NCBI GenBank assembly: GCA_910575775.1
Contig: CAJTEY010000001.1
Location: 434,001-498,000 of the forward strand
Reading direction: 5' to 3'
DNA: 64,000 bases
Source of the DNA: Lachnospiraceae bacterium
Lineage (GTDB): Bacteria; Bacillota; Clostridia; Lachnospirales; Lachnospiraceae
Each line of letters begins with the position of its first letter. The first letter of the stretch is position 1. Below are positions 17,544 through 25,624 of this stretch, in pieces. Under the pieces are notes generated by a model. It had not been told where the DNA came from. It worked only from the letters and a program-made list of their open reading frames with translations, and did not search any database. Made by a program: the position numbers and the translations under genes.

Positions 17544-18653
17544 TTACTTCGCCTCTTTTATTGCCTTCTTCACATACGTGACAACTTTATCCACATCGTC
17601 CATAGTCAGACTGGGATGCAGTGGAATATTAAGCCCTGTCTCATTCAGTTCCTCACAATTCTTTAATACTGCTTTGCTCTTATATAGAGGATTCATATGG
17701 AGTGGATGATACCTCAAGGTCGTGTAAATCCCGTTTTCAAACAGATACTTCGCCACACTGTCTCTGTTGTCAATACGAATAAAATAAGTAAAGTATGAAT
17801 GCTTATCTCCATTGGGCGCATCTTTCGGAGTCTTGATTTCATCTATCCCACCAAACTCGCTCTGATATATTTCCCATATCTTTTTTCGATATGCCTGTAG
17901 GTCATCCAGTTTTTTCAGCTGCCCTAAACCAATTCCCGCCGCTATGTCGGATGGACACATTTTTATGAACGGCTCCACAATGTTGTACTCCCACCATCTC
18001 TCTTTTCCCTGGGTGGAAGCCTCAAAGCCCGACTTTCCTATCCCACAGTACCGCATCAAGGAAGCTCTCTCCATCCATTCCCCATGTCGGGATACGACTC
18101 CCCCTCCTTCTCCAATCGAAAGATTTTTAACCGCATCGAAACTATACACACCCACATCACCGATTAATCCGCAGGCTTTTCCCTTATATGTAGAGTCTAC
18201 CGCATGACAGGCATCTTCAATGACCGGCAGTCCCAACTCTAAAATCGGATCCATGTCCACCGCCAGGCCTCCGTAATGCACCACCATGATGGCAGAGGTA
18301 TTCTCCGTTATCTTTTCTTTAATCGTCTCTGCTGTCACATTCTGGGTATCCATATCGACATCTGCAAAAACGGGAATGCAGTCAGCCAGCAAAACAACCT
18401 GCGCACAGGAAACCCAGGTAAGTGAAGGTACGATAACCTCGCTCCCCTTAGGCAGATCAAGCATCTTCATTGCCATATAAAGTCCGTTCGATCCGCTGTC
18501 AACTAGCAGAAATTTCTCTGCCCCAAGGCGGGCCGCCATATCCATCTCAAACTTCTTGGTTTTCGGCCCCATCCCCATCCACTGTTTTAATATGCTTTCC
18601 GAAATTTCCTCAATTTCCTCGTGTCCTACCTTTGAACCAAATACGTTAATCAT
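17544..18653 (-). CDS. DegT/DnrJ/EryC1/StrS sugar aminotransferase
   Basis: A 369-residue PLP enzyme of the sugar aminotransferase family. VDSGSNGLYMAMKML and VIVPSLTWVSCAQVV form the active site, LPVIEDACHAVDSTYKG has the PLP-contacting Asp, and SFDAVKNLSIGEGGGVVS carries the Schiff-base Lys near residue 176. The C-terminus NIPLHPSLTMDDVDKVV is typical. It differs strongly from the copy at 9368-10399, so two amino-sugar steps are likely in this cassette. The gene is preceded by an AGGAG-like site (aaaggagatcaattatg). Confidence 0.86.
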   Translation of the reverse strand: MINVFGSKVGHEEIEEISESILKQWMGMGPKTKKFEMDMAARLGAEKFLLVDSGSNGLYMAMKMLDLPKGSEVIVPSLTWVSCAQVVLLADCIPVFADVDMDTQNVTAETIKEKITENTSAIMVVHYGGLAVDMDPILELGLPVIEDACHAVDSTYKGKACGLIGDVGVYSFDAVKNLSIGEGGGVVSRHGEWMERASLMRYCGIGKSGFEASTQGKERWWEYNIVEPFIKMCPSDIAAGIGLGQLKKLDDLQAYRKKIWEIYQSEFGGIDEIKTPKDAPNGDKHSYFTYFIRIDNRDSVAKYLFENGIYTTLRYHPLHMNPLYKSKAVLKNCEELNETGLNIPLHPSLTMDDVDKVVTYVKKAIKEAK

Positions 18654-18672
18654 AATTGATCTCCTTTGCTCC

Positions 18673-20319
18673 TTATAAAATATTTATTAATTCCTCTTTC
18701 CGCGGCCGAACCAGATATTCCCGGCTCAAATCCAGCTTTTTTATTTCTCTCTCGTTGAAACAGGTGATAAGCTGTACCAGTTCTTCTTCGTTATAAGCCA
18801 CTCCGTATCGTTTCCCTTCCCATTCTCTGGGCATATAGGTAAAGGTAATGTCCCCAGCCATCCCCAATACAATAACCTTTTTTCCATACATAACCGTCTC
18901 ATAAGATGTTGTTGACTTTGCCGTAATCACAACGTCTGCCCGTTCTATTGCCTCCTGAAACGACTGATCCAAAAATACATGCTCACAAGCTAATTCATTG
19001 ATACCATAATCGCTAAGCGTTCTGGTGCTTAACTGTGGGTGGTTCTTGATATATACTTTGATCCCCTTCTCTTTCAGCCATGTGTCAATTCCCTTTATCA
19101 TTTTTAGAATTCTGGCAGAAGTCGCTTCTTCATAGCTCAAAGCCACCAGGATTCTGTTTTTCCTTCCTGCATAACAATCATTTTTTCCCGCTTTAATTCG
19201 AAAAGCCGGAAACAGAATCGTTGCGGTTTCCCTACAAAAGCGTTTGGGGCTATTAAGAAAAATCCCCCCTATCACACCGATCTGTCTGGGTGCAGCCTTT
19301 TGCCTTATCTGCTCTTTTGACGGCGCAAGGGAAATCCAGTTTGCATCCATTGCAAAGCCTATATATCCAATACTTTTTCCCTCTTTATACAATTTGTTAT
19401 ACGCAGTGAACAGGCCCACCGAACTAGGCTGTCCTTCATACCATCCCACCAGCGTTTCTATTTCTATTTTTCTTTGCCGCATCCTTCTGATTAACAGGTA
19501 TTTCAGTACACACTCCTGTGTCTGTGCTGATGACATGGTTCTTTTCAGATCTCCATTGATGATCGGGGTAACGTCTATCCCATCGAAATATTTTTTACCC
19601 CTGCAGAAACATCGGTTCCAAAAGGGAATTGGCAAAAGCTTTAAGTAATCCTGCCTCTTTAAAAAGTGCTCTTTTAAAACAGTATTCTGGCTCCTGTGCT
19701 TCCTGATCTTTTTGATCAGTCCCTTCTGATCCGACATAATGTCATCCACCAGTAGCGGCAAAAATACGATTTTTTTGTCTGCCAGCTCTTCGATTGGATC
19801 AAACAGGCGATCCCTGTAAATCCCTTTTCGCACATGCGAAGCTAAGATTTCCGAATCTGCCAGAACAATACGACTGCCCGACTGCACTGCTTCCGGCTCG
19901 CTCCACGTTTTTTCCACATATTCTTTTATCAAAAGATTCCGGGCAAATTGTGATATAAATGTAACATCATCAAACCTTGCGGCGTTTTTATCTGCAAATA
20001 TCGCAACTTCCCTGTCTCTGTCTTGAAAATACTTAAACAAAACACATTTGATTTCCTCACAGGGAACGATGATTTCACAAATCTCAGCGTCCTGCTCTGC
20101 CTTTTGAATCGCCAGCAGTACCAGACAAATCTCTTTAAATGCTGCTGAAAGCCAAGGATTCCTGCTTGCCAGACTGGTCGCCCACCAATACAGATTACCT
20201 TTCCACTTCCTGCTCAAATGGTCTATCATCTCTGTATAGACACTACTGTTTTCTTCAAACAGAATGTTGAAAAGCCTTGTGTCTTCCTGAGTCATTTCAA
20301 CCAAATTCAGCTGTTTCAT
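18673..20319 (-). CDS. GT-B-like surface carbohydrate transferase, unknown specificity
   Basis: A 548-residue cytoplasmic protein. The last 150 residues read VYIKNHPQLSTRT, HVFLDQSFQEAIERADVVITAKSTTSYETVMYGKKVIVLG. This resembles the nucleotide-sugar domain of GT-B enzymes and of Leptospira-type surface carbohydrate proteins. The N-terminal 350 residues are helical with no recognised motif. I chose the ATG at 20319 (MKQLNLVEMTQEDTRLF) behind a GGAG site; a start at 20472 would overlap the methyltransferase gene by 130 bases. Likely transfers a sugar or sugar acid in this glycan pathway. Family assignment is tentative. Confidence 0.65.
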   Translation of the reverse strand: MKQLNLVEMTQEDTRLFNILFEENSSVYTEMIDHLSRKWKGNLYWWATSLASRNPWLSAAFKEICLVLLAIQKAEQDAEICEIIVPCEEIKCVLFKYFQDRDREVAIFADKNAARFDDVTFISQFARNLLIKEYVEKTWSEPEAVQSGSRIVLADSEILASHVRKGIYRDRLFDPIEELADKKIVFLPLLVDDIMSDQKGLIKKIRKHRSQNTVLKEHFLKRQDYLKLLPIPFWNRCFCRGKKYFDGIDVTPIINGDLKRTMSSAQTQECVLKYLLIRRMRQRKIEIETLVGWYEGQPSSVGLFTAYNKLYKEGKSIGYIGFAMDANWISLAPSKEQIRQKAAPRQIGVIGGIFLNSPKRFCRETATILFPAFRIKAGKNDCYAGRKNRILVALSYEEATSARILKMIKGIDTWLKEKGIKVYIKNHPQLSTRTLSDYGINELACEHVFLDQSFQEAIERADVVITAKSTTSYETVMYGKKVIVLGMAGDITFTYMPREWEGKRYGVAYNEEELVQLITCFNEREIKKLDLSREYLVRPRKEELINIL

Positions 20320-20341
20320 AATTGTAAAAGCTCCTATGCGG

Positions 20342-21205
20342 CTATTTCTTTTCACATATAATTCCGGCCAGCTCAACTCTTGCATTTTTATAATGCCGCA
20401 CGTTAAATCCCAAAATAGTACGGGGTCTGCATTCCTTATAGCTTCCGTTTCTGCTCTTAAGCAGCCACACACGCCGCTTTGTTCGGAAAAACTCTTTCAC
20501 CAGCCTTTCATATTCTAAAACCGACCTGATATATCCCCAGAAAACTCCTCTGTGATATTTTTTTCCTGCCAATTTTTCTTTTAAAAAGTCTCCCAGTTGA
20601 GGAGCTGTATCCACAATGATAAATATGCCACCCTTTTTTAATATCCGAGACACATTCTTTACAATTCCTTTGATCTCTTCATCCTTCATGCAATACAAAA
20701 CCAGATTTGTCCATACCACATCATAGGAAGCGTCCGGCAGTTCTGATAAATCCTGTGAAACCCAATACTTTGCCACTTTGATATCTTTACTCTTTAAATA
20801 AGAAAAGGACGCACTCTGGCATTCCTGCAGTTCTACATCATAGCCCTTCTTAATCATATATGCTTCAATCAGACCTACCCCACAGCCTACCGAAAGGCAT
20901 TTCGGGTTTATCATTTTCTTTTCCGCAGTAACAGACTGCACCGTTTTTTCCAGCCATCTCGCATATCTGTTTTTGTCTTTATAATAATTAATCTGGAATT
21001 TCCACCCGTTAGCTCCCAGCATTCTGTAAAATTCCTGAAAGAAATCAGCGCTCACAACCTCAGACTTTTTCTTATGAGTCAGAACACATATCTTTTCCAG
21101 AGAAAGATCCTGCCATTCTGTCTGCCATAGTTCATACATCCATTTATTTTTTAATACGGTCTTCATTCTGCAGCTCTTCCCTCTTCCCCGAATTACAATT
21201 TTCAT
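20342..21205 (-). CDS. class I SAM-dependent methyltransferase
   Basis: A 287-residue methyltransferase with motif I CLSVGCGVGLIEAYMIKKGYDVEL near residue 108, motif IV DASYDVVWTNLVLYC, and ILKKGGIFIIVDTAP after it. The C-terminal extension of about 100 basic residues may bind the acceptor. The start at 21205 shares one base with the acetyltransferase stop (TAATG), indicating coupling. Together with the acetyltransferase upstream it likely adds tailoring groups to a surface sugar. Confidence 0.78.
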   Translation of the reverse strand: MKIVIRGRGKSCRMKTVLKNKWMYELWQTEWQDLSLEKICVLTHKKKSEVVSADFFQEFYRMLGANGWKFQINYYKDKNRYARWLEKTVQSVTAEKKMINPKCLSVGCGVGLIEAYMIKKGYDVELQECQSASFSYLKSKDIKVAKYWVSQDLSELPDASYDVVWTNLVLYCMKDEEIKGIVKNVSRILKKGGIFIIVDTAPQLGDFLKEKLAGKKYHRGVFWGYIRSVLEYERLVKEFFRTKRRVWLLKSRNGSYKECRPRTILGFNVRHYKNARVELAGIICEKK

Positions 21206-21936
21206 TATGCTTTACCGATTCTCTCCCGTTTCCACTGCACATTTCCTCTTATTTTCTTACAGGGGATTCCTACATAAATTGCATTCCCCTCATACCCCCC
21301 CCCCCCCGAAACTAAACACTTACTTCCAAAAATAGCCCCATCTTCTATGGTTACCCCCTTTAGGCAGGTAACATCCTCACCAAACCATACATCCCGCCCA
21401 ATTTTAATATTTGCTGCTAAATTCGTTCTAACTCTATCTGCTAAATCAATAATCGAATGAGAATCACTTGACTGTATGTGCGAATTCGTCGAGAACATAC
21501 ATCCTTTTCCTATCTCAACTCTTGTCCCCTCCAAAACTGTCCATTTCGCATCATTTCCCACATCCACTTCGTCTTTTATAATGAGCTTGCTTCCCATGTC
21601 ACCGACATGAATCAGAGAGTTCCGCAATACTACGCCTTTTCCAATAACAATTCTGTTGCCTGATCCAATCATTTCAAACGATACATTGTGAATCCTTGCT
21701 CCTCTATCGATAGAAATTACATGGCCTGTTCCGTCAAACAAGAAACGGCACCCTGTTATCCTGCATTCTTCATGTGAAGCACATGTGTCTTTTTTAATCT
21801 CAATTTTATTTCTCTGCCCTACCACGGCCAGTTTATTGCTTATTCTGTTTTTCATCAAAAACTGTATTTTCTGGCATGGCCCCATTTCCAGCCACAAACC
21901 GCCAAATATATGCTCTAATACTTTTGTGCAACACAT
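21205..21936 (-). CDS. hexapeptide acyltransferase with an in-frame G13 tract
   Basis: A 243-residue left-handed beta-helix acyltransferase. Hexapeptide turns appear throughout (IGSGNRIVIGKGVVL, VEIGKGCMFS, IKIGRDVWFGEDVTCLKGVTIEDGAIFGSKCLVS). The C-terminus NAIYVGIPCKKIRGNVQWKRE is the usual end of CysE/NodL-like acetyltransferases. Thirteen Gs on the coding strand encode four consecutive glycines just before that end. Thirteen is the in-frame length (3n+1), so the gene is now ON; any one-base change would remove the C-terminal lid. The ATG at 21936 has a GAGG site; a later ATG (MKNRISNK) is possible. Probably acetylates the surface sugar. Confidence 0.82.
   Translation of the reverse strand: MCCTKVLEHIFGGLWLEMGPCQKIQFLMKNRISNKLAVVGQRNKIEIKKDTCASHEECRITGCRFLFDGTGHVISIDRGARIHNVSFEMIGSGNRIVIGKGVVLRNSLIHVGDMGSKLIIKDEVDVGNDAKWTVLEGTRVEIGKGCMFSTNSHIQSSDSHSIIDLADRVRTNLAANIKIGRDVWFGEDVTCLKGVTIEDGAIFGSKCLVSGGGGYEGNAIYVGIPCKKIRGNVQWKRERIGKA
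21295..21307 (-). repeat. poly-G tract (13 G on coding strand), candidate slipped-strand switch
   Basis: Thirteen Cs on the plus strand, the longest homopolymer in the window. In the coding strand it falls in frame as four Gly codons plus the last base of a Ser codon. Its length is far above what codon use would require, which is the hallmark of a contingency locus. Confidence 0.9.
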
Positions 21937-21953
21937 CTATGTTATTCCTCTGC

Positions 21954-23315
21954 CTAAACCTGTTCGCCTGCCGAAGTAGTACAGCACACATTCTGCAGCA
22001 TCATCGGCTTCCCAGTCCTCTTATATAGTGCAACTACGCTGCTACTCCCGTCTCCATAATAGGCATCGCTCAACACCACAGCCCGGTCCATGTCCGCCGT
22101 ATCGTCATAGATCCCCCATCCTTCTTCGCAGTATTTCACCACAATTCTTCGATACGCTTCCCAAAGCTGCGGGCGCATAGATTCGATGGTCGCCTGGATC
22201 AGCGGATGGGGTCTCCAAAGCAGAGCCACTTCATCTTTGCTTTTTTTTAAAATCGCGAATACAGACTCCATCTTTCGCAGCATCTTTTCGTCACTGTATA
22301 ATAGCGCACTCACACTCGTATTATAAAAAACAATCTTCTTCCAGCTCCCGTCCGGCTTTTCAATAATCCTCAGCCACTCCGCCGGAATCTCCAGATCCTC
22401 TCTTTTTGTATTCAGAACCTTGTCAATCTTCGGTGACCCTGTCCCCAGAAACTTCTTCTCCAGGAACTTCCTGTCCACATGCTCACCGGGCAGTCCCATT
22501 TCCTTTGCAGCCTTGATATATTCATTGATGTAAATCTGCCGCATATTTTCCGACTGCACGATTACCTGATGGGCAAAAATTGTCCCCGGCGTAAAGCAGA
22601 AATGCTTCATCCCATCAATCGCTGACTGATTGCCAGGATCAATCTCACTCAAAATGAAATAAGGAATATACACTAATTTGTCTGTAAAATTTCTCAAATT
22701 TTTGGCATAGAAATAAGGATGCACGCTGGTCACATGATTGCACTCATCGTAAGGATTGTGAATATAGATTTCATCCGGCCTGCGCGCTTCCAGATCATAT
22801 GCATCATAACGGGTGACCGGCACATACGCCGGATACTGGTCTCCCTCATAGTGCTCTTCCCTAAAACTCCCATCCGGGTTCTTATCAAAATACGGAATGG
22901 GAATCACATAGGCATCGCAGTCAGGATCGGCATCCGCTGCCTTCCAGACGCTCTCCAGGGAATCCCACATGGATGCTTTATAGGGAAGAAACACGATTTC
23001 TTTTCTGTCCTCCGGCAAATCATACTTGATGCCATTTTTCAGCCCCGTCAACTGCTTTTGAATTTTTTTTGACACTTTCCGGCACGCATTTTCATCCGAC
23101 AGGCTCTCACTCACCTGATAAATGTTCTCGCAGTATTCCTCGAGAATATGTACAAGATTTGCATACTTTTCACCTAATGTGTCTATGTAAGTGCCGAGGG
23201 CAATCGCCGACTCCTGGCACTGTGCCAGAGCCTCGGCAGCCCCCTGCGGATTGGAACGGACAGTTTTTGCAATCGCGTCATTGGCATGAAGCAGGGTATC
23301 TGCCATCTGCAGCAT
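21954..23315 (-). CDS. CDP-glycerol glycerophosphotransferase-like glycan transferase
   Basis: About 453 residues. Segments EIVFLPYKASMWDSLESVWKAA, DEIYIHNPYDECNHVTSVHPYFYAKNL, VALLWRPHPLIQATIESM and LSDAYYGDGSSSVVALYKRTGKPMM follow the order of the GT-B, TagF/CDP-glycerol transferase-like superfamily. RPHP and the DGSSSV loop match the donor-binding His and Ser positions. I place the start at the ATG at 23315 (MLQMADTLL) behind AGGA. The frame continues to a TTG at 23543, but that extension runs through palindromic DNA that looks non-coding. It is the first glycan gene of the left cassette. Confidence 0.72.
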   Translation of the reverse strand: MLQMADTLLHANDAIAKTVRSNPQGAAEALAQCQESAIALGTYIDTLGEKYANLVHILEEYCENIYQVSESLSDENACRKVSKKIQKQLTGLKNGIKYDLPEDRKEIVFLPYKASMWDSLESVWKAADADPDCDAYVIPIPYFDKNPDGSFREEHYEGDQYPAYVPVTRYDAYDLEARRPDEIYIHNPYDECNHVTSVHPYFYAKNLRNFTDKLVYIPYFILSEIDPGNQSAIDGMKHFCFTPGTIFAHQVIVQSENMRQIYINEYIKAAKEMGLPGEHVDRKFLEKKFLGTGSPKIDKVLNTKREDLEIPAEWLRIIEKPDGSWKKIVFYNTSVSALLYSDEKMLRKMESVFAILKKSKDEVALLWRPHPLIQATIESMRPQLWEAYRRIVVKYCEEGWGIYDDTADMDRAVVLSDAYYGDGSSSVVALYKRTGKPMMLQNVCCTTSAGEQV

Positions 23316-23437
23316 GTCTTTTTTCCTGTATCGTTCCACCGCTTCTGCCTTCCTTTCTGCCGTGCAAGCAAATTTCATTCCGCCGTGCAAGCTCGATTCC
23401 GCTCCGCTCCATCTCGCTTCGGGCTTTCGCCCTATCA

Positions 23438-23494
23438 TCTCAGGCAAAGCCGGAAATATGTCTGCAGGCAGCCACTTCCTGCCTTTGCCTGAGA
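23438..23494 (-). repeat. stem-loop with 12-bp perfect arms
   Basis: Arms TCTCAGGCAAAG (23438-23449) and CTTTGCCTGAGA (23483-23494) are perfect reverse complements. An inner 5-bp stem (GCAGG/CCTGC) is nested in the 33-base loop. There is no following T-run, so it is not a simple terminator. Confidence 0.7.
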
Positions 23495-23546
23495 CGGCAC
23501 GGCTCAACGAAAAAAATCTGACATAAAATATGTCTTGTCTCAATTA

Positions 23547-23572
23547 TGACAATTCCATACTTTATATCAGAT
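23547..23572 (+). repeat. 26-bp inverted repeat, left copy flanking the ATPase gene
   Basis: Reads TGACAATTCCATACTTTA... on the plus strand. It matches the reverse complement of 25282-25307 at 24 of 26 positions. The two copies bracket the ATPase gene and its promoter. Confidence 0.65.
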
Positions 23573-23625
23573 TTCTCTGCTTCTCTGTGCAATTTACTCT
23601 GCAAAACAGGCGAGCCGGGAAATGC

Positions 23626-25218
23626 TTACACCACCGCCTCCACCACAGTCTTATCCCCGACTGTGATTGTTTTTACACCGACTTCTTTCTTTTGGTTAAA
23701 GTTAAAGCTGAGCATATAACCTTTATTCTTGTGATAATAATTCAGATAATCCACAAGCTGCTGTTCGCCGCGCTCGTTGTATTCATCTCCGTGCCAGATC
23801 TTTAATTCGACTATGAACTGCTCGCCGAGGTAATCTACAATGACATCCGTGCGTCTTTCATCTCTCGTCTGCGCTTCGAGATAATAATTGCCACTTCCAT
23901 TAATAATAGGTTTTAAGTACAGCAGGAAAAACTTTCGACCGTATTTCTCGATGAACTTCATATCCCTCTCGCTGTATATTTCCGTAAAATAGGAAACAAA
24001 CTTTTCCAGAACCAAATCCATATCCAGTTGATTGTTCTTAATGAATCCGATTCTGTCGCTTCCGCCCTGCGCGTAGATGTCGCTGCGAATTGCTTCCTTT
24101 GCCATAAACATATTCAGCAGGCACATCTCAAACAAGCGGTTCGCCACCGTCACACAGCCGTTTTCCTCCTTCAAAAACCCAAACATAACGCCAAGGTTTA
24201 TAGACTTTACTTCCAGACTATGCGGAATCCTTTTTCCGCAATATATGATATCCTCCACTATTTTGTAAAGATCATCGTAAGTATCAAGCTGTTTCACCAT
24301 GCTCTCAAACAACAGATTACTTCCCTTTAATATCACATCAACTGCTTTATCAATGCCCTCTTTGGACCACGCCTTTTTTGCATCCTCAAATCCCACACTT
24401 CCCATGATCTTTTCATCGATACGCTTACAGACCAAAGAGGTGAGCATCGGATAGCCCGAGGTATAGGCATAGATTTCATCTGCCACAGCCCGTATGTCCA
24501 TCCCTGTATGATAATCAGCTTCATATTCCGACAGCATGCCTGCAATCTGTTCCGATGAAAAATTCATCTCAATATCAAAGTCAGCAGCAATGTTCCACGG
24601 GCTGTTGTACTGGTGTTCCGATTCGGGGCGAAGTTTCAGCTTCAGGTTTTTAATGCTGTATACCCCAGCAAGGATGACTGAATGAAAAATTGGCTTTCGA
24701 TCCCGTTTCAGATAGGCACCTCTCAACAATGCAAGAAATTTAACAAACACCTGATTATTTCCCGCACTGTCCACCTCGTCAATAATAAGCACGATCGGAC
24801 GGACGCTTTCACTGCACATACGGCTCAGGAGCTTAAACATCTCATCCATTTCTATCTGAGGATTCTGCACAATAAAATCCGACACCATACCATACAGTTT
24901 CTGCACTTCCTCATCTTCCCGATTTTCAAGAGCATCACGCAGCATACTTACAAAGGCAAGAGAAAATGTATCCCCACTCTCAAATTTTTCATCCGGCATC
25001 TCCTGAAAATCCAGAGAAAACACAAAATAGTCTTCCGCCAAATACTCAGCCAAAGCCCGCAGCGTGGTAGTCTTCCCGTACTGTCTGCCCTTATTGATGA
25101 CAAAGTATTTTTTTCTGTCTACCAGTTTTCTCTTAATTTGTGCCATCCTGTCATCCAACCGCACCATATAATGTTCTTCCGGCCTGCACAATCCCTCTGT
25201 ATTGAAATATCTCGTCAT
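23626..25218 (-). CDS. AAA-family ATPase with C-terminal PD-(D/E)XK nuclease-like domain
   Basis: A 530-residue protein. Walker A is GRQYGKTT (residues 44-51) and Walker B IVLIIDEVD (142-150). The middle is helical (sensor and winged-helix region). The C-terminus RTDVIVDY...FIVELKIW (456-475) fits the PD-(D/E)XK pattern, with Asp458 and Glu471-x-Lys473. This is the common AAA_ATPase-like/DUF1703 architecture, often found in variable loci; its cellular role is not settled. The ATG at 25218 has GGGAGG eight bases upstream, better than the ATG at 25236. It has its own promoter (25250-25278) and is bracketed by 26-bp inverted repeats, suggesting an inserted cassette unrelated to glycan synthesis. 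Confidence 0.82.
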   Translation of the reverse strand: MTRYFNTEGLCRPEEHYMVRLDDRMAQIKRKLVDRKKYFVINKGRQYGKTTTLRALAEYLAEDYFVFSLDFQEMPDEKFESGDTFSLAFVSMLRDALENREDEEVQKLYGMVSDFIVQNPQIEMDEMFKLLSRMCSESVRPIVLIIDEVDSAGNNQVFVKFLALLRGAYLKRDRKPIFHSVILAGVYSIKNLKLKLRPESEHQYNSPWNIAADFDIEMNFSSEQIAGMLSEYEADYHTGMDIRAVADEIYAYTSGYPMLTSLVCKRIDEKIMGSVGFEDAKKAWSKEGIDKAVDVILKGSNLLFESMVKQLDTYDDLYKIVEDIIYCGKRIPHSLEVKSINLGVMFGFLKEENGCVTVANRLFEMCLLNMFMAKEAIRSDIYAQGGSDRIGFIKNNQLDMDLVLEKFVSYFTEIYSERDMKFIEKYGRKFFLLYLKPIINGSGNYYLEAQTRDERRTDVIVDYLGEQFIVELKIWHGDEYNERGEQQLVDYLNYYHKNKGYMLSFNFNQKKEVGVKTITVGDKTVVEAVV

Positions 25219-25249
25219 ACCCTCTACCTCCCGCATTTCCTATAACGAT

Positions 25250-25278
25250 ATTCTAATATTTTCTCCACGGAATGTAAA
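25250..25278 (-). promoter_or_regulatory. sigma-A promoter of the ATPase gene
   Basis: On the minus strand TTTACA (25273-25278), a 17-base spacer and TAGAAT (25250-25255). The start of transcription would be near 25243, 25 bases before the ATG at 25218. Confidence 0.65.
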
Positions 25279-25281
25279 GGT

Positions 25282-25307
25282 ATCTGCTATAAAGTATGAA
25301 ATTGTCA
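25282..25307 (-). repeat. 26-bp inverted repeat, right copy flanking the ATPase gene
   Basis: Reads TGACAATTTCATACTTTA... on the minus strand and matches 23547-23572 at 24 of 26 positions in opposite orientation. It lies just upstream of the ATPase promoter. Confidence 0.65.
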
Positions 25308-25321
25308 AGGTACCTATAAAC

Positions 25322-25624
25322 TTGAATCATCATAAGAATTAGCCGGGCGTTTCCGCCTGCGTCTTATAGCTATATAAGACCGCTTCGCTCCGTGTAGGCC
25401 ACGGTCCTGGCATATCGGAAAGCCGTCAAAAAACAGCTCAGGTAATGCCGTCTGGGAGCTGCCTTCCGGCAGCCTTCCCGGCCCGCTGTATTCTCACACA
25501 GCATTTATGTGCATCATGTATCTCTGCGATCCGTCCGCCTTACGGCATCATCCGATAAAACCTTCCATCCAAACGTCCGCAGACATATGGATATGGGTTC
25601 ATTCCCAGAGCTGCATGAATCAGC
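25322..25624 (-). ncRNA. candidate TnpB-type guide RNA scaffold (omegaRNA-like)
   Basis: The 300 bases directly after the TnpB-like stop have no gene but are rich in compact hairpins on the transcribed strand. These are GCC-GTAA-GGC (25537-25546), GCTGCC-GGAA-GGCAGC (25458-25473), an 8-bp stem GTCTTATA/TATAAGAC (25361-25380) and GGCG-GAAA-CGCC (25346-25357). Three are capped by GNRA tetraloops. The stretch ends in ATTCAAG, whose TCAA matches the right-end cleavage motif of IS608-type elements. In TnpB loci the omegaRNA overlaps the 3' end of the gene and runs through the right end, with the guide just beyond. By position the guide would start near 25321. No transcript evidence is available. 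Confidence 0.55.

Larger units (their letters stand above)
23316..23625 (-). other. structured leader region ahead of the left glycan cassette
   Basis: This 310-bp gap is palindrome-rich. It holds a 12-bp inverted repeat (23438-23449 with 23483-23494) around a smaller stem GCAGG/CCTGC, and a perfect GGGC-GAAA-GCCC hairpin (23421-23432) with a GNRA loop on the transcribed strand. It also has an 11-bp direct repeat GCCGTGCAAGC at 23359 and 23382. A weak minus-strand promoter-like TTGTCA-N17-ATTTTA lies near 23530-23552. It could be a folded 5' leader that controls entry into the cassette. Confidence 0.45.

Noticed and set aside
23316..23543. N-terminal extension of the CDP-glycerol transferase-like protein to the TTG at 23543
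   Set aside because: The added residues are encoded by stem-loops and direct repeats and do not look like protein; an ATG with a ribosome-binding site lies at 23315.
25237..25624. CRISPR array
   Set aside because: Hairpins are all different and there is no regularly spaced direct repeat.
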